A stretch of DNA of 64,000 nucleotides, taken from NCBI GenBank assembly GCA_019118365.1, contig DWZA01000100.1, forward strand, positions 1 through 64,000, in the 5' to 3' direction. Below, piece after piece: positions 27,180 through 34,377 of the stretch (position 1 is the stretch's first letter; each line of letters starts with the position of its first letter). This DNA is from Candidatus Lachnoclostridium stercoravium. Lineage in GTDB: Bacteria > Bacillota > Clostridia > Lachnospirales > Lachnospiraceae. The notes beneath the pieces are model-generated. The model worked only from the letters and a program-made list of their open reading frames with translations, ran no database searches and was not told the origin of the DNA. The position numbers and the translations under genes were made by a program.

Positions 27180-28582
27180 TGGCTATGGACAGGACTTATA
27201 TCTGTATTGACCTCAAGTCCTACTATGCCTCCGTCGAATGTGTACACCGGGGACTGGATCCGCTGAAGGCAAACCTGCTGGTGGCGGATCCAACCCGCTC
27301 CGACCAGACTATCTGCCTGGCAGTCTCCCCTTCCCTGAAAGCCATGGGAGTTCCGGGAAGACCAAGACTCTTTGAAGCAAAGCAGGCAATCCGGAAGTAC
27401 GAAGCTGAGCATCACACCAAGGTGCAGTACATCATCGCCGTCCCCAGGATGGCGGAATACGAGCGAATCTCTGCAAAGATCTATGGGATCTATCTCCATT
27501 ACGTTGCACCAGAAGATGTACATGTGTACTCCATTGACGAGTGCTTTATCGATGTGACCGGATACCTGCACATGTATCTGGAGGAGGCAAAGCGTACCGG
27601 CACCAATCCGGCCCACGTTATGGCGATGACCATGATCCGGGAAGTCTTAAGTACAACCGGCATCACAGCGACGGTGGGCATCGGAACGAACCTGTACCTG
27701 GCAAAAGTTGCCATGGATATTGTGGCGAAGAAGCAGCCGGCAGATAAGGACGGCGTCCGGATTGCGGAGCTGAACGAGGACAGTTACAAGTTCCTGCTCT
27801 GGGATCATCAGCCCCTGACGGACTTCTGGCAGATCGGACCGGGAAAGGCCCGAAGGCTGTACAAGGCTTATATGTTCACCATGGGCGATATCGCCGAGCG
27901 GTCCCAATGGGATGAGGAATTCTTTTACAAGCAGTTCGGTATCGACGGAGAGATCCTGCTGGATCATGCATGGGGCATAGAGCCGGTCACCATGGCGGAT
28001 ATCAAGAACTACAAGAGCGAAGGCCACAGTCTTAGTAACGGCCAGGTTCTGCCGAGACCCTACAAGTACCAGGAAGCCAGACTGGTCTTCAAGGAGATGA
28101 TTGAGGTCCTTTGCAACGACATGTTTTCCAAGAACCTGGTGACCAGAGCCTGCACCTGGTGGGTGTCCTACGATTACAAGAGCCTGGAGGCCTGCCCGAA
28201 CTATGACGGACCCGTCTCCCTCGACTTTTACGGCCGGCTTCATCCGAAGCATAGCAATGGGACCGTAAAGCTCAGGACCCTCACGAACAACCTGCAGCTC
28301 ATCACGGCTCCGATGGTACGGCAGTTTGATGAGAAGACCGATCACCGGCTGCTTTACCGGAGACTTGGAGTCTGCGCTGTGGATGTGTCGGAAGACATAG
28401 GAATGTATCAGATGAACATGTTTGTGGATTACGAAGCTCTGGACAGAGACCGGCGCCTTACGGCAGCAATGCTGGAGGTCCGGCGGAAATACGGAACGAA
28501 CACCGTCTTCAAAGGTATGAACATGCTGGAAGGCGCGACAACATTAGAGCGAAACACGCAGATCGGCGGCCACAAGGCGTAG
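27179..28582 (+). CDS. Y-family DNA polymerase (UmuC/DinB type)
   Basis: About 467 residues. The N-terminal catalytic block is YICIDLKSYYASVE (first metal aspartate and steric-gate region) and the second block is YSIDECFIDVT (Asp-Glu). An HhH-type segment (FWQIGPGKARRLYKAY) and little-finger region follow, and the C-terminus has no Cys or clamp motif I can point to. It performs translesion synthesis after damage. It is longer than DinB (about 350) and resembles the UvrX/YqjW-type enzymes carried by Firmicute mobile elements. The ATG at 27179 shares a base with the preceding stop; ATG 27185 is an alternative start. Confidence 0.92.
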   Translation: MAMDRTYICIDLKSYYASVECVHRGLDPLKANLLVADPTRSDQTICLAVSPSLKAMGVPGRPRLFEAKQAIRKYEAEHHTKVQYIIAVPRMAEYERISAKIYGIYLHYVAPEDVHVYSIDECFIDVTGYLHMYLEEAKRTGTNPAHVMAMTMIREVLSTTGITATVGIGTNLYLAKVAMDIVAKKQPADKDGVRIAELNEDSYKFLLWDHQPLTDFWQIGPGKARRLYKAYMFTMGDIAERSQWDEEFFYKQFGIDGEILLDHAWGIEPVTMADIKNYKSEGHSLSNGQVLPRPYKYQEARLVFKEMIEVLCNDMFSKNLVTRACTWWVSYDYKSLEACPNYDGPVSLDFYGRLHPKHSNGTVKLRTLTNNLQLITAPMVRQFDEKTDHRLLYRRLGVCAVDVSEDIGMYQMNMFVDYEALDRDRRLTAAMLEVRRKYGTNTVFKGMNMLEGATTLERNTQIGGHKA

Positions 28583-28629
28583 GTCTTTCTTAAGTGCCCC
28601 CTTCTGCTGACGAGAAGGAGGTGCATGAG

Positions 28630-29175
28630 ATGTATGCGATAGGAGTAATGCCGATGCCGGCAGGATTTCGGTATCGGGATGTGTTTTTGAAAGGCCGGCC
28701 GCAGCATGACCGGTTTGATAGCTTCCGGATCAGGCATCCGCAGATGGATGTCGGAAAGAGAGCCAAAATCTTTGCTCCCTTTGATGCGCTCCGAGGATTC
28801 AACTTTGCAATCCTGATGAAGAATGAGCTGTATGAGGACCAGCTGGTCTTAAGTCAGGAGGATCAGGAGGAACTGGACCGGAGGTTTGGGATCCTCCACA
28901 ACCTGACATATAACAGCCGGATGGCCAGGGCGAACCGTGTACAGGTGACTGTCACCTATTATGAGCCTTGCAGCGATGTGAACAGTGAGTCCTACGGCTC
29001 ACAGGGCCAGTATAAAACGGTCACCGGCATCTGCTGGAATGTAGATGCCGAAGTAACAAGGACGATCCTGGTGGATGAGATGCGGATACGGATGGAGGAT
29101 ATCCGGAGTATCGAATCACAAGGAGACATATTCAACAGGCACATGGAAGACCAGTCTGCGGACTGGGGTGTATAA
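28630..29175 (+). CDS. YolD-like protein, partner of the Y-family polymerase
   Basis: A protein of 181 residues. The segment KRAKIFAPFDALRGFN is the signature of YolD-like proteins, which accompany UvrX-type polymerases in Firmicutes and may act like UmuD. It is longer than the usual 100-120 residues because of an N-terminal extension (MYAIGVMPMPAGFRYRD). ATG 28630 follows AGAAGGAGGTG (28613-28623). A small hairpin (CTTCT at 28601-28605 with AGAAG at 28613-28617) partly covers that ribosome site. Confidence 0.82.
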   Translation: MYAIGVMPMPAGFRYRDVFLKGRPQHDRFDSFRIRHPQMDVGKRAKIFAPFDALRGFNFAILMKNELYEDQLVLSQEDQEELDRRFGILHNLTYNSRMARANRVQVTVTYYEPCSDVNSESYGSQGQYKTVTGICWNVDAEVTRTILVDEMRIRMEDIRSIESQGDIFNRHMEDQSADWGV

Positions 29176-29191
29176 GGGAGGTACAGGAATT

Positions 29192-29503
29192 ATGACATAT
29201 GATGTTGCCTGCCCGGTCTGCGGCAGGGTCAATCGCAGGTTATATCTGGAGGAAACGGAAGGCTGGATGGAATGCGAATGCTGCGGGACTTCTTCACAGC
29301 ACTTTCCATTTGCTAATAAGCCCGCTAATCAAAAAATTGAAATGACGAAATTGATTAGCAGATTTGAGCGCCAGAAACCGCGTAAAGACGCCATTTCCCG
29401 AGGATTTCATGAAAAAGTGTGCAGACTGCAGCGCCCGTCTGGGAGGTCTGAAAGGAGCATATATGAAGCTGAAAAACGTACTGATCGTCGTGAACGACAT
29501 TGA
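29192..29503 (+). CDS. Zinc-ribbon protein, C-terminal half uncertain
   Basis: A 103-residue frame whose first 33 residues form a clear zinc ribbon (CPVCG and CECCG). The start is ATG 29192 behind GGGAGG. The last 60 residues are basic, lack features and overlap the next gene by 41 bases. An AT-rich inverted repeat (GCTAATCAA at 29324-29332, TTGATTAGC at 29351-29359) sits in the middle, and the other frame shows MKKCADCSARLGG just before the VOC gene. The gene may therefore have been altered by a small insertion. Confidence 0.5.
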   Translation: MTYDVACPVCGRVNRRLYLEETEGWMECECCGTSSQHFPFANKPANQKIEMTKLISRFERQKPRKDAISRGFHEKVCRLQRPSGRSERSIYEAEKRTDRRERH

Positions 29504-29825
29504 AAGGTCAAGGAAATATTATCATGATCTCTTTGGCCTGGAGATGATCCTGGATAACAACGGCAATATGATCCTGACGGAAGGCCTTGTCCTGCAGGAT
29601 GCAGCAATCTGGAAGGACTTCCTCGGGAAAGATATCCTTCCCTGCAGCAACGCAAGTGAGCTGTACTTTGAGGAGAAGGATATCGAAGGATTCATCCAGA
29701 AGCTGGAAGCCCTCTACCCTGACACGGTCTATGTCAATCAGCTGATGACACACAGCTGGGGCCAGAAGGTGATCCGGTTCTATGATCCCGACGGAAATCT
29801 CATCGAAGTCGGAACACCGATGTAA
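29463..29825 (+). CDS. VOC/glyoxalase-fold protein
   Basis: 120 residues with the two beta-alpha-beta-beta-beta modules of the vicinal oxygen chelate superfamily (LKNVLIVVNDIERSRKYYHD at the start; VIRFYDPDGNLIEVG at the end). Such proteins include glyoxalases and bleomycin- or fosfomycin-resistance proteins; the substrate cannot be told. The start ATG 29463 has AAAGGAG. It is the last gene before a strong terminator. Confidence 0.82.
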   Translation: MKLKNVLIVVNDIERSRKYYHDLFGLEMILDNNGNMILTEGLVLQDAAIWKDFLGKDILPCSNASELYFEEKDIEGFIQKLEALYPDTVYVNQLMTHSWGQKVIRFYDPDGNLIEVGTPM

Positions 29826-29939
29826 AGGAGACATGGTCTGTTACGGCACAGTAAAAGCCGACTACATACAACAAAATAACGCTAACGACTTTTAATCGAG
29901 CAAGCGGAGCAGGATCCCTTCGGGGACTGAAAAACTACC

Positions 29940-30016
29940 AAGCACCGTACGAAGCCGAATCAGAACAAGGGTGAACCATACCCTGTTCAATGATTCGATT
30001 TCGACGGTGCTTTTTC
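29940..30016 (+). terminator. Long segmented terminator hairpin
   Basis: AAGCACCGT (29940-29948) pairs with ACGGTGCTT (30004-30012). Inside it GAATCA pairs with TGATTC, and GAACAAGGGT with ACCCTGTTC. A T-rich tail follows. The 115 bases between the VOC gene and this hairpin contain nothing else I can name. Confidence 0.85.
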
Positions 30017-30099
30017 TTTTGCTCTGCTTTCTGAAAATGCATGCTTGTCCGCTTCGTACGGAGATGGAGTCTTCTTCTGCTCTGCGGAAAGGACAGGAA

Positions 30100-30390
30100 A
30101 TGAATTTCAACCAGGCAGAATTTGGACAGAGAGTAAAGGCCCTTCGTAAGGAAAACGGATTGACGCTGCAGCAGATGGCGGATGAACTGAATGTCAGCTA
30201 TGAGCATTACAAAAAGATTGAGAACGGAAATCATGGATGCTCCATTGCACTCCTTTTGGATATCAGTTCTTTCTTTGATGTCAGTACCGATTATCTTCTG
30301 ACCGGCAGATCCTTTGAGGCTTTACATATTCAGAAGCAGCTCTCGGCAGCCCAGGATATCCTCACCGGCATCATGAAGGATCTGAAATAA
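30100..30390 (+). CDS. Cro/C1-type HTH regulator
   Basis: A protein of 96 residues. An XRE helix-turn-helix is at residues 5-62 (FGQRVKALRKENGLTLQQMA, then YEHYKKIENGNHG), with the STDYLLTG ending common in phage and ICE repressors, then a short helical dimerisation tail. I take ATG 30100; a longer frame runs upstream through the terminator and is unlikely. It may control the ParB-like/MazF genes downstream or be the target of the ImmA-type peptidase. Confidence 0.85.
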   Translation: MNFNQAEFGQRVKALRKENGLTLQQMADELNVSYEHYKKIENGNHGCSIALLLDISSFFDVSTDYLLTGRSFEALHIQKQLSAAQDILTGIMKDLK

Positions 30391-30480
30391 GCGGGCGGGT
30401 CGTATAAAGGCCTGTTTTCGGGAAAAACGGGTCGTCCTGCATCCCTGTAGAAACGTCCATTTTTTCTTAGAATTCTATTC

Positions 30481-30499
30481 GTAACAACCGAGTTGTTAC
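30481..30499. promoter_or_regulatory. Perfect palindrome, candidate operator
   Basis: GTAACAAC CGA GTTGTTAC is an 8-bp perfect inverted repeat with a 3-base centre, 90 bases after the Cro/C1-type gene. It lacks a T run, so it looks more like a dimeric repressor site than a terminator. Confidence 0.5.
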
Positions 30500-30540
30500 A
30501 AACTGAGAAATCAGGACTGCACCTTCACAACTGAATATAC

Positions 30541-30870
30541 ATTCAGCAGGAAAGAATCTGTGAAGAAGAACTACAGCAGCGGAGAACGCCATGACGGTCC
30601 CAAGGATCCGAGCGGTAACCGGCCTGTAAGCGCCAGGCAGCACCAGGCGTATGGTGATGAGGCTTCACGGAGAAACTGCAGGCATCGATACGCCTGATGT
30701 CCGGTACGCTGCCGGAACCCTGTTGATTTCCCAGCGAGGCAATCGCTTCGCTTCTTCCGGGGGTGCCGAGGACAAATACGGAAGGACCATGACACATTGA
30801 ATTAACAGCGGGCCGGAAAGCTAATGCCGCTACGGTCCGCTTTACATAGGCGGTGCAAGCCGCCGATAAG
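30541..30870 (+). ncRNA. Possible structured RNA or leader upstream of the ParB-like gene
   Basis: About 330 bases without a coding frame on the + strand that are dense in short hairpins. These include GCCTG/CAGGC, CAGGC/GCCTG, CCGG/CCGG, GCGGGCCG with CGGTCCGC across the AGCTAATGCC loop, and GGCGG tgcaag CCGCC directly before the AAGGAGG of the next gene. Minus-strand frames in this stretch are not gene-like. It could be a cis-acting leader or an independent RNA. I do not recognise it as a known class. Confidence 0.4.
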
Positions 30871-30885
30871 AAGGAGGACATAGAG

Positions 30886-31887
30886 ATGGATCTAATGATC
30901 GATCAGGAATTTGCTGATAAGATTCCTCCCCTTACCAAAGAGGAATTTGAACAGCTGGAGGCAAACATCCTGGCTGACGGCGTGGTAATCAATCCGCTGA
31001 TCGTCTGGAATGGCGTGATTGTCGATGGACATAACCGATACCGCATCCTGCAGATGCATCCGGAGATTCCGTATCAGATTCATGAGAAGGAATTCACGGA
31101 TCGGTACGAGGTGATTGCCTGGATCTGTAAGAACCAGCTAGGACGGAGGAACCTGACGCCTGCTCAGAGGAAGTACCTGATAGGAAAACAGTACGAAGCA
31201 GAAAAGGCGGCTATCCGTAACACATCTGGCGTAAATCAGTATTCCAGCGCCGATGAGGTTAGTGGACAAAATGTCCACAAACCACCAGCACTGAAAACAA
31301 GCGAGCGTATTGCGAAGGAAATCGGAACGAACGAGCGCTACGTCCGCCGGGCCGAAGAATTTACCAAAGGCCTGGATGCAGCTGAAGAGGTTTCTCCGGG
31401 TATCAAGCAGGAAGTCTTCTCCGGGGCACTGAAGACCACGGATTCAGATGTGGCAGCAATCGCCCGTGCAGCACCGGATGACCGACTGGAGCTGGTTGAG
31501 AATCTTCGAAGGCCTAAAGCCTCAGCTCGTGGACAACCCATGACTGAAGCTGCTGATCCGGACCTGGAGGATGAAGGCGAAGAATCGGATGAGGATACCG
31601 ATGAAGAACCGGAAACCTATACACCATCCAAAGCTTCCATTCGTCAGATCTCTGCAGCTATGGCAAGTGATGCGGAGCATCCGGAACACAGGATACCAAC
31701 TGCTTTCATTATTGAAGAGCTCTCGGATGCGCTGGACAGCATGATCTTCCGCTGGGATTTCATGCTGGGGGAGCATCCTGATGAAGCAGACGACAAAGAA
31801 TGCAGGCACCAGATACAGGTGCTCGTCGAAAAAGGAAGAGCATATTTGAAACTATACCGAGGAGGAAAGAAACGTGATGCAGAATAA
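30886..31887 (+). CDS. ParB-superfamily protein 1
   Basis: A 333-residue protein. An N-terminal ParB/Srx-like domain includes LEANILADGVVINPLIVW and the VDGHNRYRIL box (about residues 46-55); then there is a KorB/Noc-like helical region with LTPAQRKYLIGKQYEAEKAA, and an acidic segment near residues 220-245 (EDEGEESDEDTDEEPET). Such proteins partition DNA or act as nucleases or regulators on mobile elements. ATG 30886 follows AAGGAGG. It overlaps the next gene. Confidence 0.83.
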   Translation: MDLMIDQEFADKIPPLTKEEFEQLEANILADGVVINPLIVWNGVIVDGHNRYRILQMHPEIPYQIHEKEFTDRYEVIAWICKNQLGRRNLTPAQRKYLIGKQYEAEKAAIRNTSGVNQYSSADEVSGQNVHKPPALKTSERIAKEIGTNERYVRRAEEFTKGLDAAEEVSPGIKQEVFSGALKTTDSDVAAIARAAPDDRLELVENLRRPKASARGQPMTEAADPDLEDEGEESDEDTDEEPETYTPSKASIRQISAAMASDAEHPEHRIPTAFIIEELSDALDSMIFRWDFMLGEHPDEADDKECRHQIQVLVEKGRAYLKLYRGGKKRDAE

Positions 31888-32659
31888 CGATAAGAAATAC
31901 AAAGAGCTGAGGATCATGAGCACAGATTTGCTGATCCCCCGTAATACCTATCAGAGGGAACTGAACACAGACCGCGTTCACAAGATTGTGAAACAGTTCG
32001 ACGAGCGCGTAGCCAATGAGCCTAAGGTGAGCTTTCGGAATGGCAGCTACTACGTCTTCGACGGCCAGCACACGATTGCTGCCAGGGTTGAGCGAAACGG
32101 CGGCAATCCGCTGATGATCCTCTGCAAGGTCTACTATGGACTGACGGAAAAGGATGAAGCAAGACTCTTTGCGGAGCAGACCGGATTTTCCGCTGATTTG
32201 GGAGCAGGCCCCAGGATCCGGGCACTGGTATTCGCCGAAGATGAAAACGCCTGCAACTTTATTAAGTCGACGGAGGCGGCCGGCCTTCGAATCGATTACG
32301 CCCAGAGAAGGGCGAGAAACCGGCTGGCCTGTGTATCGACGGCATTTAAGGAGTTTCACAAGATCGGCGCTGAGAAGTATACAGAGGCGCTTCGCATTCT
32401 GAAAGAGGCATGGGACGGTGATCCCGACTCTCTCCGATCGGAAGCCGTAGGTGCCATGTGTGATTTCATTGATCTCTATGATGGCGAATATGACCGGAAG
32501 CGCCTGGTCAGGAGATGTAAAAAGAGCGACCCCAACACCATTTACCGCAAAGGTTACGCAATGGGAAACAGTATGGCGGGCAGCAAGAAGTATCTCTACC
32601 AGGTCCTGGATATCTATAACGGATCCAGTCAGAGACTGAACCTGCCGCTCAAATTCTAA
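31877..32659 (+). CDS. ParB-superfamily protein 2 with a DGQH box
   Basis: A protein of 260 residues. The N-terminal fold reads like a ParB/sulfiredoxin domain (LLIPRNTYQRELNTDRVHKI, then YYVFDGQHTIAAR near residues 49-61). The DGQH box resembles the DGQHR box of DndB at the other end of the island. The remainder is helical. The start is ATG 31877 (a GTG lies one codon before) behind GGAGG. Probably an element maintenance protein acting with the ParB-like protein upstream; the exact role is unknown. Confidence 0.78.
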   Translation: MQNNDKKYKELRIMSTDLLIPRNTYQRELNTDRVHKIVKQFDERVANEPKVSFRNGSYYVFDGQHTIAARVERNGGNPLMILCKVYYGLTEKDEARLFAEQTGFSADLGAGPRIRALVFAEDENACNFIKSTEAAGLRIDYAQRRARNRLACVSTAFKEFHKIGAEKYTEALRILKEAWDGDPDSLRSEAVGAMCDFIDLYDGEYDRKRLVRRCKKSDPNTIYRKGYAMGNSMAGSKKYLYQVLDIYNGSSQRLNLPLKF

Positions 32660-32670
32660 GGAGGTTGTGC

Positions 32671-33094
32671 GTGAGCTATAAAGAAATGGATCATGAAGGC
32701 CGCCGGGATCCATGCCATACCAAAGACTGGACCTACCGGCGCGGGGATATCTACCTCGCCAATCTGAACCCTTTTAAAGGGTCTGAACAGGGAGGCACCC
32801 GGCCGGTCCTGGTCCTGCAGAATAATGACGGCAACTACTACTGTCCGACACTGATCATCGCGCCGATTACCACGAAGCTGAAGAAGCTGAACATGCCGAC
32901 GCACTGCTACTTCGAGAAAGTCAGGGGCCTGGCGGAGCCGTCGATGGTATCCCTGGAGCAGATCAAGACAATCGGACAAATGCAGGGTCGAGAAATACCT
33001 CGGGAAGATGACCCGGGAACAGATGATGAAGGTTGAAGACGCGATACGGGAAAGCCTCGGGATGGAGATCCCGGAGTGCGTGGAAGCCCCGTGA
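32671..33094 (+). pseudogene. MazF/PemK-type toxin, C-terminus shifted out of frame
   Basis: From GTG 32671 (AAGGAGG upstream) the frame encodes a MazF core: RRGDIYLANLNPFKGSEQGG, RPVLVLQNN, LIIAPIT and LEQIKTI. After LEQIKTI the frame turns to unrelated sequence and stops at 33036. Removing one G at 32974-32975 restores a typical MazF end (DKCRVEKYLGKMTREQM, then MKVEDAIRESLGME) that stops at 33092-33094. The gene as given therefore lacks the C-terminal helix. No MazE-like antitoxin gene precedes it. A sequencing error is a possible explanation. Confidence 0.75.
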
Positions 33095-33116
33095 CCATAT
33101 ACAGGAGGAAATTAAG

Positions 33117-33344
33117 ATGATGGAAGCTTGTGTTGAATATGATTTCCCGGAAGGAGCTGTTCCGGTAATGCCGGAAGCACGGTGCTACACCGTAGACGAT
33201 CTGATGATGATCCTTCAGTGCGGCCGGAGGGCTGTGTATGAACTGCTGAAGAGGAAGGAGTTCCGATATATCAAGATGAACAGGGTCGGATACAGGATCT
33301 CCAAGAAGAGTTTCGACGAGTGGCTGGACAGACAGGGCTGCTGA
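33117..33344 (+). CDS. Excisionase-like single HTH protein
   Basis: 75 residues with a MerR/excisionase-type helix-turn-helix (YTVDDLMMILQCGRRAVYEL, then GYRISKKSFDEWLDRQ). The final FDEWL box is the common end of HTH_17 domains. ATG 33117 has AGGAGG eight bases upstream. Likely an excisionase or recombination directionality factor for the integrase 1 kb downstream. Confidence 0.78.
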   Translation: MMEACVEYDFPEGAVPVMPEARCYTVDDLMMILQCGRRAVYELLKRKEFRYIKMNRVGYRISKKSFDEWLDRQGC

Positions 33345-33429
33345 CTTTCTCATAATCTTGTCAAGGATGGCATTCCCAGACATTAAACGAATCGACATCC
33401 TAAAAGTCTCAGCGGGAATCCGCTACTCT

Positions 33430-33455
33430 GTTGCCAGGCCTCAGGGCCTGGCAAC
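33430..33455 (+). promoter_or_regulatory. 11-bp perfect hairpin just before a ribosome site
   Basis: GTTGCCAGGCC (33430-33440), loop TCAG, GGCCTGGCAAC (33445-33455). It lies 10 bases before the CGGAGG of the next gene and is not followed by a T run. It may protect or regulate the mRNA of the multi-HTH gene. Confidence 0.5.
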
Positions 33456-33479
33456 ATTACATATCGGAGGTAAAAAAGC

Positions 33480-34367
33480 ATGGATATGCATCCCAAGACA
33501 ACAATGTCCGTTCGTGAGATGGGAAAGCTGCTGGGACTGAAAAAAGTCGATTCCTACTGGTTGGTGCACAAAGAGTATTTTGACACCATTCTCCTGAACG
33601 GAAAGATGCGGGTCGTGATCGACAGCTTTGAGTACTGGTATGCGGGGCAGGTGAAATACCGAAAGGTCAATGGAGACCCGCCTGGAAAAAGGCTGATGCA
33701 GGAGTCCTACTCTGCAAGGGATATCGGCAGAATGCTTGGAATCAGTGAACAGTATTCGTATCAGGTCATGAAGGATGCCGGTATCAAGCCAGTTCTGGTG
33801 GATTACTGGCAGAGGTTCCCGAGGAAAGCTTTTGACCAGTGGTATGCCGGACAGACCAGATTCCGCAATCAGGAAGACCGCAAACGTGATGCAGAGATCG
33901 AGGAGAACTCCATGAGTATGCCAGATATGGCAAGGCTTCTGGATGTTCCCCGCAGTGTCGTTTATAAGATTCTGCGCACCAGTCTGGGGAAGGAAATACT
34001 GGAGGTGATCACGCTTGCCGACAGGAAGCGGATCACCCGGGAAAGCTTTGACCGCTGGTATTCTTCACAGACAGAATTTCTGAAACCGGAGGACCAGCCC
34101 AAAGGGGTCCCGAGAAAGTATCCGACTTATAAGGATTCCCTGACAAAGAAAAAGGTTGCAACCTCCCAGGGAGTCAAAGAAGTTCACAGCAGCGGTAATC
34201 CTGATTATCTCACCGTCAGCGAGGCTGCATTTCTTGCCAAGTGCAATACGGTCCGAATCCATAAGTGGATAAAGAATGACCGGTTCCCTGTTCTGAAGTT
34301 ACCCGGGCGGGTGATACGCATCCCGAAAAACGAATTTGAAGAGTTCCTGAAAAACAGGAGGAAATGA
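33480..34367 (+). CDS. Four tandem excisionase-type HTH domains
   Basis: A protein of 295 residues with four copies of an HTH_17-like unit of about 60-75 residues. Each starts with a MSVREMGKLLG, YSARDIGRMLG, MSMPDMARLLD or LTVSEAAFLAK helix pair. The first three end in a FEYWYAGQ / FDQWYAGQ / FDRWYSSQ box; the fourth ends in FEEFLKNRRK. Repeated HTH units suggest binding to several direct repeats, as expected at an integrase arm region. It ends 10 bases before the integrase start, so the two genes are probably co-expressed. Confidence 0.8.
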   Translation: MDMHPKTTMSVREMGKLLGLKKVDSYWLVHKEYFDTILLNGKMRVVIDSFEYWYAGQVKYRKVNGDPPGKRLMQESYSARDIGRMLGISEQYSYQVMKDAGIKPVLVDYWQRFPRKAFDQWYAGQTRFRNQEDRKRDAEIEENSMSMPDMARLLDVPRSVVYKILRTSLGKEILEVITLADRKRITRESFDRWYSSQTEFLKPEDQPKGVPRKYPTYKDSLTKKKVATSQGVKEVHSSGNPDYLTVSEAAFLAKCNTVRIHKWIKNDRFPVLKLPGRVIRIPKNEFEEFLKNRRK

Positions 34368-34377
34368 GGAGATAACA

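Noticed and set aside
27647..28345. Minus-strand 232-codon frame opposite the Y-polymerase
   Set aside because: Shadow frame in a GC-richer gene.
30543..30881. Minus-strand frame over the hairpin-dense stretch
   Set aside because: Composition is not protein-like (many Cys/Ser/Arg/Pro) and the stems explain the sequence better.
31760..32713. 317-codon minus-strand frame opposite the ParB-like genes
   Set aside because: It mirrors two well-supported plus-strand genes with ribosome sites.
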